Source: CAMYLR01 sp039590215 (lineage in GTDB: Bacteria; Gemmatimonadota; Gemmatimonadetes; JACCXV01; JAHWKZ01). From it: a stretch of DNA of 22,930 nucleotides. Under the pieces are notes generated by a model, which saw only the letters and a program-made list of their open reading frames with translations, did not search any database and was not told the origin of the DNA. Of this stretch, positions 15,417 to 22,930 are shown piece after piece. Made by a program: the position numbers and the translations under genes. Position 1 is the first letter of the stretch. Every line of letters starts with the position of its first letter. The stretch is from contig JBDHFX010000064.1 of assembly GCA_039590215.1 (NCBI GenBank), forward strand, positions 1-22,930, in the 5' to 3' direction.

Positions 15417-16358
15417 CTACTGGCCACCTTGGCGCCGGATCATGGTTAGCACGACGTCACCAACGATCTCGAGCGTGGCCGACGACACTTTGTCGACCGT
15501 GTCCTCGGGAGTATGCCAGAACGGGTAATCGAAGTCGATGATGTTGATCGTAGGAATTCCGGCCTCGTTGAGCGGCACGTGGTCGTCGGTGATCGGCTGT
15601 CCCAGAGGGCTCGTGATGAAAACCGCCCCGTATCCAAGCTCCTGCGCGAGGTCCCACACCCGACGCACGACCGAAGGGGCGAGTTGGAGGCTGAATCCCT
15701 CTTGTGGGAACCGCGGCTCCTGGTCGCCGACCAGATCGAGCAGAATCCCATAAAGGGGCCGATACGTGGCGCCGCGGACCTCGGCAAAATGTCTGGCGCC
15801 GAGGAACATATCGGGCGTGAAGGTGGCCAGCGTGACGGGATCGTGACCCCAATCCTCCCCGTCGGTGAGCAACAGATCGACGCCTACCTCGGGCGGTCTC
15901 TCCGCTAGCGCATCGGCGATCGCGAGGACAATCGCTACTCCCGACGCACCATCGTTGGCGCCCGGTATCGGGTTATCGCGGTCGGCGACATTGGCCGCCT
16001 TCTCGGCCACCGGGCGCGAATCCCAATGGGCGACCACCAACACGCGTGACGCTACTTCAGGCTTGAAGTTGGCCCAGACGTTCGTTAGCGACAGCGTCTC
16101 GCCCTCCTGCGTCACATGCGTGAACGGCATCTGCTCGGTGACATCCGCGCGTGCCTGCAGAAACGTCGTCATCCAGGCCAGTGCTTCGGCGTGGGCCACC
16201 GTGCCCGGCACGCGCGGTCCGAAGGCTACCTGGCGCTGTACGAGCGTGTCCGCGAGCTGGCTGTCGAACTCCATCGTGCCTGTCGATAGTGTCGGCCCTC
16301 CGTCGCAGCTGCCCACGATCAGCACGGCCGCGACCACAATGAGGTTCGTTGTCTTCAA
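15417..16358 (-). CDS. M28 family glutaminyl-peptide cyclotransferase-like enzyme, probable lipoprotein
   Basis: About 313 residues. A signal with lipoprotein-like IVGSC18 comes first, then an M28 fold: H111 in VAHWDSRP, D136 in PGANDGASG, E168-D169 in TDGEDWG, D208 in LLDLVGD, D258-D259-H260 in DDHVP and H282 in FWHTPEDT. DDHxP plus F-x-W-H-T, and Glu-Asp instead of Glu-Glu, match glutaminyl cyclases better than the di-zinc aminopeptidases, to my knowledge. Such enzymes turn N-terminal Gln into pyroglutamate, here at the outer face of the inner membrane or in the periplasm. The gene abuts sprA: the sprA stop TAG is followed at once by GTG (16367). I prefer TTG at 16358 because AGGTGG lies about five bases before it and it gives a compact signal. 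An ordinary M28 aminopeptidase is the alternative. Confidence 0.82.
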   Translation of the reverse strand: MKTTNLIVVAAVLIVGSCDGGPTLSTGTMEFDSQLADTLVQRQVAFGPRVPGTVAHAEALAWMTTFLQARADVTEQMPFTHVTQEGETLSLTNVWANFKPEVASRVLVVAHWDSRPVAEKAANVADRDNPIPGANDGASGVAIVLAIADALAERPPEVGVDLLLTDGEDWGHDPVTLATFTPDMFLGARHFAEVRGATYRPLYGILLDLVGDQEPRFPQEGFSLQLAPSVVRRVWDLAQELGYGAVFITSPLGQPITDDHVPLNEAGIPTINIIDFDYPFWHTPEDTVDKVSSATLEIVGDVVLTMIRRQGGQ

Positions 16359-16367
16359 ACCGTCCAC

Positions 16368-17975
16368 CTAGAAAAGGAAGTCGAGGAATGCTTCCATCCC
16401 TACCGTAGTGTTCCGAATATCTCGCTTCCGATCGTCTCGCGACAGGTAGCTCACCGCGAATCCCGACACCACGCGCCCGAACTCATAGGCCACCGAAGGG
16501 CGGACCTCGGTGGTCAACGTCTCGACGTTCAAAACTGGCTCTTCTTCGCCGGTAAGTACGGTCGAGTCCTCTCGAGAGCGCCGGTTGAACGAAACCGACG
16601 TCAGCAGCGGCTGTCTCAGCTTCGCCTTCCACAGCGTCGGGAATGGAATGTACAACGTGGTACCGGGACGGATGTTGTAGTTGACGTTGACGGCGAAATC
16701 AGTAGCCAGCTCCTCCCGTCGGTTGTCGACCGACCCGCCCCGGACTGCTGCGGTGATCGTCTCGCTGTGCGAAGCCCGGAAATCGGTTGACATCCCGTTC
16801 TTCCATGTCAGCCTGACCGAGACCACTGGATCCCACAACCGACGATCGACGTCGCCCAATAACTGGTCATTGGAGACATCACTGCTGGTGCGGCGCTCAA
16901 ATCCGGAGGAGACCGTGGCCCCTGCGATTGCTTTTCGCACCACACCGGGCAACCAAACGTTCGTCCAATTGACATTGATGTCAGGCCAGGTGCGGATCGA
17001 TTTCTCGTTCGCACCCTGTAGATATCGGCGGACGTTGTCGGTCTCCCGATAAGCTCCTCGGATCTGTAGCGTGCGGACCGGTTGCAGCGTCGTCGATAGG
17101 CCCCAGTCGTCGTTCTCAGTGAGGCTCTGCGGCTCTTCCGCGCTTTCGTTGTCGAGGCTACCGAATCCCCACCCAAAGCCAAAGCTCGGGTCGTTCTCTT
17201 CCTGAACGTACAACACACTCTCACGCTCGCGACGATCGAAGCGGATCGGACCAAGGAATCGCGCCCACCAACCGGCTCTTGGGCTGGCAGCGCTCACACG
17301 CCCATCCCCGGACGACCGAAAAGCCTGGACCAACTCAACGACCCGGAACTGAACCGTAAGGGACTTGCTCCTTGTCACCCCAAAGTCGCGAAGATCGAGG
17401 CTGTCGAGGCTTCGACTCGCCGCACGGCTATGGTTTCTATTAGATGTCGTCCGGTAGCTGTAACGCGGTGTGAGCCAACTCGCGATCGGAATGGTCCAGT
17501 CAAAATCGAACGTTTGGCCGCGCAGTGCTTCCACTCCCAGCGTTTTTCTCGAGATCACCGTCTCTGGAAACACGAGATCACGAGTCGTATCCCACCTAAG
17601 GCTGGCTCGCATCGACGCGAACAGCTGGAAGTCTATCTGTGCGTCACCGGTCACGTTGCGGGTCGTATCGGCCGTGAAGTCGGTCCCACTCGCGAGGATC
17701 TTGTTCCGATTCCGCTCCTCAAACACCGTTCTCGTGCTGAGCGAGACATTGGCCGGGACGAGGTTCAAATCGGCGGCAGCCAGCTTCTGGAGCGCCGGAC
17801 TGCCTTTGATCGACCTGGGAAAAGGCAATTTGGCTATCCAGCCCAAACCGAGCGGTAGGCCACGCTTCCTGAACCCGGTGCGATACGTCACCAGCGACTC
17901 CCACCGCGCGCGGTCGGTATCGAGATCCACAGAGCCCAACTCTTCTCCTCGGAAAGTCAAGCGGGCCTCTAGTTT
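16368..17975 (-). pseudogene. sprA: SprA homologue, C-terminal part after a frameshift
   Basis: About 535 residues continue SprA in the frame one base off the N-terminal part. They are dense in alternating beta-strand patterns, as expected for the huge outer-membrane barrel (SprA of Flavobacterium is a 36-strand barrel, from memory), and end in EAFLDFLF: a C-terminal Phe is typical of outer-membrane barrels. The recognisable SprA sequence resumes at K-L-E-A-R-L-T-F; upstream of that, the same frame out to 18107 is a meaningless shadow. Together with the N-terminal part the protein would be about 1,910 residues, shorter than the roughly 2,400 of Flavobacterium SprA. It is uncertain whether the break is in the organism or the assembly. 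The stop at 16368 touches the downstream glutaminyl cyclase-like gene. Confidence 0.8.
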
Positions 17976-20900
17976 GTCCGTGTGCTCGATCGCTCCAGCG
18001 AGTCCTGCTGCGAACTGCTGGTAACAAGAATGTCGGAGCCCACCGCGTAGAGCGGTATATCGCTTCGTCCAAAGTGATCGTACGTGAGCGGCAGCGCGAT
18101 GCCCCATGACTCCGGGAGCATCTTCTGGAGATCAAACGTCGTGCTCAGATCAAAATCGCCACTGTCAAAGTTGTTACGAGCCGCGTTGAGGTTTCGATAC
18201 CGACCGTCGCGGGTTTCAAGCGTCATGTCGACTCGGCCAAAATCGGCAAACGCCGCTCGAACACTGAGGAAACTCGCCCCACCCGCTTCCCTGAGCGGCG
18301 CCGTCAGCCGCCACTCGTCGATCCAAAACGACCCCGTGATAGAGGTGCCGGTCGCATTCTCGACGCCGATCGTGAGCTGACTCACTTCGGTGATCGTCGG
18401 TGCTGGCGCTGTCGGCGACCCAATCCGAACCCGGTAACGTCCATCCTCTGATACGGCACTGCCGGTGTCCGCTCCCACCGCAGCCAAGCTGTCGAGCATC
18501 GTGCGCTTGAGCTCAGTGAAAACGTCAAAGTCGATGATGTGCTCTTCCCAATCAAGATCACGCAGAGGCGCGGTGTATTCATACACGTTTAGTGTGTCGA
18601 TCCCGAACTCGACGAAAAAATTCGGCTGCTGGCCAGTATCGACATCACGACCCTGAACCCAAAGCCGCATTTCCTTGTAGTCGATATAGGATTCCCGATC
18701 GAACAAGGGGCGGAAGATCGTGCCCCGCGCTCCATCCGGGAGCCCGCGGTAGCCGAACTCAAGTGATTGCTCGCGAACGAGTGTGCTGATCCCGGCTATC
18801 TCGTCCGCCCTGTCCTGCTGCGCGACTACTCCGGGCGGACTGCGATACTCGGGGTTCTCGACATCGTTGATCGCGGTGATCCGAAGACTATCGCTATCCT
18901 CACCAGCGATAGGAAAACCATCAGCGTCAATAATGCCACGCTGCAGAAACGTCGAGCCGACGATCTCTAAACCGACGATCTCGAACTCTGCCGGGTTCTC
19001 GACCCCCGTGAACGTGAGCCTGATCGCGCGGACGTTCCGCAGGTCCGGGTTTCCGATCGATTGATCAGGCGACACCAGCGGCAATCGAATCCGGCGAAAT
19101 CGGGTCGTAGGATTAAAGCTCCCAGGCACCTCGAATCGGTCACCGGAGAGGTTAAGCTCCCAGCGCAGAATGTCTTCCTGCCCGTCGAGCAGACCATTCA
19201 GATTGTTGTCCTCGGTATCGAGAATCGAATTGTTTTCGGTTCCGTTGGGATTGTTCGGGATGGCACCCACCCCGAAAGTCTGGTCGAAGTCATCCGTACC
19301 GTCGTCACCAGCAACGTCGATAAAGTCGTTCCCGTCGACCCCGTCCAAACCCACATCCTCGTCGATGTCCAGGTTGTTGTCCCGGGTGTTTGGGTCGGTC
19401 TCCTCGGTATCCAACACGCCGATGCCGACCGGTGCCCCGTTTCGGTCGATGCGAACGGCGTCCTCGTCGATGGTGCCCAGATCGACGATCATTGTGCCTC
19501 GAGCCCCCCGTAGGAAGAACTCGATGAACTCCTGGCGCGTCAGATCCTCACCGGTGGTGGATACAAGTGTTTGGATCGAGCGCCAGGATGAGCTTCGTTC
19601 GGCTGGCGTGTCACCGCGCGGCTCGAGAAAGACGACGAACTCGTTGTCGCCGATGTCAAAGCCTCGCACGGCACCCGTGACCTGTTGCTGGTCGATGGCA
19701 AACGTGAACCATCGAGCATCTGCATACTCTGCTAAGCTCAGCGTCGTTTCACTGGGTACGGATGCGAAGCTCCACGCCCGGAAAAAGAGATTCAGGCGTT
19801 TGGCCACCTCGATGTTCTCGAAGTCGTTCAGGAAAACCTCGCCGTCGGTATTTGGGTTAGGGTTGCTCCAGGCAAGCTCGCCGCGCAAAGTGAACGTCGA
19901 CGCTCGTCCCCCATCTACGCCGGGCAACGCATCGAGCCAACGACTCATGAACGGCATCCTTCCTGTGTAAACACCGTCTACCGCCCCGATCACCGTCTGG
20001 AACGGTTCTGCCCCGAGAATCGGTCGGTTGGCCAAGCTCTGCTGGCGTTGCACCATGAATGTCGAGTTGATTACGACATTGGGGGCAGGCGCGTACGACC
20101 CCGCAGCACCGTACAACGTCGTCGGCGCCAGATTGAACAGCGGAGCCACCTCGAAGTTGATTCCCAAGCGGTCGTTCGGATGTCGCTCCGCGAGTCCAGC
20201 GGGATCTGTTAGAACAACGCGCCCAAAATCATAGAAAATCTGGTAGTCTTCCCCACGGGTCAGGGTCTCCCCACCGATCGTGATTCGCTCCGAGCCATCA
20301 ATCAGGTTGGCCGCGCCAAGCTCGATCTCTCCTGTCAGGCCGCCCTGGGACAGGTACGTGGCTTCGATGAAATAAACTTGATCATCGAGCGCCGTCCGAT
20401 TGGGATCGCTGTTGAAGTACAGCTGCCGGTTCGTACGTTCGATCGCAATCGGTAAACCACTCTCATCGGTGGGCTCGAAAAATGGCCGGATGTTGGGCAG
20501 CACCAAATAATCCGCCCCGCCGAACGGGTCACGCAGAACCCGCGGTACGTTCACTCGCTCGTTCACGTCAGTCGCACCAAAAATTTCCGAATATTTTCGC
20601 GATTCACCATTGATAGTCTCAAACGTCTCCTTGAGATCCTGAGTGCCGCGGTAGATCGTCAACTCGAGGGAGCCGATCTGGATGTTTGACTCTCGTAACG
20701 AGTAAACGTTTCTGAGCGTGTAATCCCAGGTGAAGTCCAGCGTGTCGGGATTGATCGGCTTGATCAGCTTGAGGATTTGTTCTTCGGCCTCCTGCGGCGT
20801 TCCCACCTCCACACCACCCACTGTCACGTAGCCGGCGGCGAGGACCTCGTTATCGTTGAGCTGCCGCTTCATCTGGATGATGACACCGTCCGAGACCACG

Positions 20901-22096
20901 TAGTCGTCCCCTTCGATCAGCAGATCGAAGAACCCGGCATGCGATTGCGAGGCCAGCGAGTCGGGAATAGTGGGATTGATAAATGCTGTTCCCGCCTTTG
21001 ACGCCAATTCGCGGTTGTTGGTGAAGTTCCCGTCGTCCAGCCACACATTGATAGAGCCGGGCTCGGGCAACGAGGCAGGAGTCAGAAGAGACGTGCCAGA
21101 GCTCGGAAAGAGGATCCGACCGGGGGTTAGAGAATCAGGGTGAAACAAGAAAAAGAAACGGTCGTTCTGAAACTGAGTGTCTTTGATGTCGAGGCTCACC
21201 TCGGACAATACGCCGGCTCCGCTCGGCGCGATCGAGAGCGACCGTGTAGTCGTCTGTCCTTCTTTTCGCGAACCGAGAACGCGCAGATCGACCGGACCGA
21301 GCTGAGCCACCGCTTGAGCCCCAAATGTGCCCTGCGCAACACCGCTGCCCAGGAACCGAGACGGCGGCAGGGCGACTCGTATGTCCCCGACTTCGACTCG
21401 TTTCAAGATCTCGTCCTCCGTCCCCGCATACGCCGCCGAGATCAACTGCTTGGACTCCAGCTCGCGTTGTGAGTTGAAGTCGACCGCTACATCGAGTTTT
21501 GTCCCGACAGTCCCGAGGATCTTGAGATCGAGCGTCTGATCCAGATCGAGATCAAAGCCGCCCGCCGCTCGTCTGAGGAGCTCGGTGCGGAGATCGGGGT
21601 CCTGGGTTGTGCGCGACCCGAGCGCACCGAGGTGCAGCTTGCCCTGAACATCGAATACCGACCCCTCGCCAAATACCGCTGCCAGTGGGGTCGGGATCTT
21701 GAGCGGGTTTTCGAGCTCGGGTATCAAGCCCTGGTCGGCTTGGGACCTGCCTGAGAGTCGGCCGACTACGATCATCGACCATAGCTCGTCACGCATACGA
21801 GCCTGGGCACGTCTTGTATACGCCTCGAGGTCCAGGCCGGCGGCGGCCGGACGACGCACTCCGGTGTTGGGCGCGGAGGCTCCGCGTGGGACGACAAAAC
21901 CGAGTTGGGGATCAAACTCGAACAGGCTGTCCGCCGGCAAGCGGACTACCGGGGGCTGCCAACGCTCCGCTCGCCAGACGAGACCAGGATCTCGCTCTTC
22001 TTGCTGCGCCGATAGCGGACTGGAGACCATCACCGCCAGGGCGGCGCCCCAGATCAGGCGGGGCAAGCAACAGGCGGAGGGAGCAGCGAGACTCAT
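17969..22096 (-). pseudogene. sprA: SprA homologue (type IX secretion translocon), N-terminal part ending at a frameshift
   Basis: 1,375 residues from ATG 22096. A signal peptide (hydrophobic 14-25, site SSPLSA30) leaves a mature N-terminus beginning Q31-Q32. SprA landmarks include the repeated D-Y-Q-I-F-Y-D-F-G-R-V-V-L element, an Asp/Asn-rich stretch (about 890-985) with DNNLDIDEDVGLDGVDGND and DTEDNNLNGLLDG resembling calcium-binding type 3 repeats, and G-N-P-D-L-R-N-V-R-A-I-R-L. The frame stops at 17969 just after LERSSTRTN, a normal SprA spot, and homology resumes one frame over. SprA forms the outer-membrane channel of the type IX system. ATG 22096 lacks a clear ribosome binding site; GTG 22114 and TTG 22138 are possible. 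The 194 bases to the divergent lptF/G gene should hold both promoters. Confidence 0.88.
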
Positions 22097-22211
22097 GCAG
22101 GGTATACGGATCACGACGGTCCCGCAGGCGCGGGGCAAGACATCAATATTACTTTGGCCTTGACTCTAGCGCCGAAGCGGAGTCGACACCCGAAATTCGC
22201 GCGACGGTTGG

Positions 22212-22241
22212 TTGGCAGACGTGCACACTTTTGAATATAGA
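22212..22241 (+). promoter_or_regulatory. Candidate housekeeping promoter of the LptF/LptG gene
   Basis: TTGGCA (22212-22217) and TATAGA (22236-22241) are separated by 18 bases in an otherwise GC-rich gap. Transcription would begin near 22248, about 43 bases before the ATG at 22291. I found no equally good element for sprA on the other strand. Confidence 0.4.
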
Positions 22242-22290
22242 TCCAGGCGTTTAGCGGGCCACTTGGCGTCTCCAGCGTGAGGACCCCCGC

Positions 22291-22930
22291 ATGAGCCGAT
22301 GGCAAGAGTGGGTCAGCGCCCGCACGCTGTCCCTGTACACGTTCCGCGAGCATCTCGGCCCGTTCGTCTTCGGGCTCGTCATTTTCACTTTTATCCTGCT
22401 GATGAACCAGGTGGCTCGGCAGTTTCAGTCGCTTGCTGGCAAGGGACTGGGAGCCAAAGTAATCATCGAGATTTTTCTGCTTTCGATTCCGCTGACGATA
22501 GCGGTGACGATTCCGATGGCCGTTTTGGTCGCCACAATGGCGGCCTTCGGCAGGCTGGCCGGCGACAACGAGATCACCGCGATGCGGGCGAACGGGGTTG
22601 GCTTTCACCAGATACTGGTGCCGACGATCATCGGTGCCCTATTGCTCTCTGCAGCTACCGTCTGGTTCAACGACACGGTGCTGCCCGAGAGCAACCATCG
22701 CTTGAGTCAACTCATGCAAGATATCCAGCGGACGAAGCCCACCGTGGTCTTGGAGGAAAAACGATTCAACGATCCGACCGGTTTGGGAGACTATCGGATC
22801 GAGCCGAACCGGTTGAACCGCGAAACCAATATGATGTACGGGCTCAGGATCTTTGACATGTCGGACATGAGCGTGCAACGCACCATCTTGGCCGACTCGG
22901 GGCGACTCGACTACACAACCAACCAGGAAG
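22291..22930 (+). CDS. LptF/LptG family lipopolysaccharide export permease, 5' part, cut by window edge
   Basis: 213 codons are open to the end of the window with no stop. The protein begins like YjgP/YjgQ permeases: a basic amphipathic start (RTLSLYTFREHLGPF), a first membrane helix (about 22-40), a second and third (about 57-85 and 104-124), and the family signature GRLAGDNEITAMRANG (87-102; compare G-R-L-x-x-D-x-E-x-x-A-x-R-A). The periplasmic jellyroll domain starts near 130 (LPESNHRL). LptF and LptG form the inner-membrane part of the ABC transporter that pulls LPS onto the Lpt bridge, so the cell should have an LPS outer membrane. F and G cannot be told apart from this fragment. GAGGA lies seven bases before the ATG. 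Confidence 0.9.
   Translation, partial: MSRWQEWVSARTLSLYTFREHLGPFVFGLVIFTFILLMNQVARQFQSLAGKGLGAKVIIEIFLLSIPLTIAVTIPMAVLVATMAAFGRLAGDNEITAMRANGVGFHQILVPTIIGALLLSAATVWFNDTVLPESNHRLSQLMQDIQRTKPTVVLEEKRFNDPTGLGDYRIEPNRLNRETNMMYGLRIFDMSDMSVQRTILADSGRLDYTTNQE

Noticed and set aside
17969..18107. Programmed -1 ribosomal frameshifting in sprA
   Set aside because: The overlap region before the TAG (CGG ACA AAC TAG) has no X-XXY-YYZ slippery heptamer and no obvious downstream pseudoknot; a missing base is simpler.
22121..22134. Small CCCGC/GCGGG hairpin before sprA as a regulator
   Set aside because: Only five pairs, expected by chance in GC-rich DNA, and it becomes coding if the TTG start at 22138 is used.
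22299..22856. 185-codon plus-strand open frame at the right end
   Set aside because: It is a shadow of the LptF/LptG gene, which is open in a different frame from 22291 to the window end.

Overview
The window looks like a chromosomal segment of a GC-rich, Gram-negative bacterium, most likely from the FCB group and perhaps Gemmatimonadota. This is inference: it rests on a SprA-type giant outer-membrane protein, an LptF/LptG permease, a complete-looking type IV pilus assembly cluster and a DUF1800/DUF1501 pair, all in a high-GC background. No rRNA, tRNA, CRISPR array, insertion sequence, integrase or phage gene was seen. Coding density is high and no stretch above 300 bases lacks a gene.

Region 1 (1-13288, minus strand throughout) is a type IV pilus cluster. 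In transcription order it holds an inner-membrane double helix-hairpin-helix (ComEA-like) protein, pilB, pilT, pilC, a secreted M28 metallopeptidase, a DUF1800 protein, a DUF1501 protein, pilS, pilR and the 5' part of a type IV pilin gene (pilA) that runs off the window. The first three genes overlap by 1-4 bases, so DNA-binding protein and pilus motors are translationally coupled, which suggests DNA uptake as well as motility. PilS/PilR is the usual two-component system for sigma-54-dependent pilin transcription, and a near-consensus -24/-12 element sits in front of pilA. Three secreted-protein genes (M28, DUF1800, DUF1501) are lodged between pilC and pilS.

Region 2 (13414-15410, plus strand) carries a class I SAM-dependent methyltransferase of unknown substrate, followed 8 bases later by a type II NADH dehydrogenase. 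It converges tail to tail with region 3.

Region 3 (15417-22096, minus strand) is a sprA homologue followed directly by an M28 enzyme with the residue pattern of glutaminyl-peptide cyclotransferases. SprA is the outer-membrane translocon of the Bacteroidota type IX secretion system. The sprA frame is broken by what looks like a one-base loss near 17970-17985. Divergent from it, an lptF/lptG-family permease gene begins at 22291 and runs off the right edge.

Points deserving a second look: (i) a glutaminyl cyclase-like gene abutting sprA, while the predicted mature N-termini of SprA and of the DUF1800 protein both begin with glutamine, as in the 'Q-rule' known from Bacteroidota; (ii) the secreted DUF1800/DUF1501/M28 module inside the pilus cluster; (iii) a strong hairpin that buries the ribosome binding site of the DUF1800 gene; (iv) three start or frame anomalies (sprA, the DUF1501 gene, pilC) that are either real lesions or base errors in the assembly.
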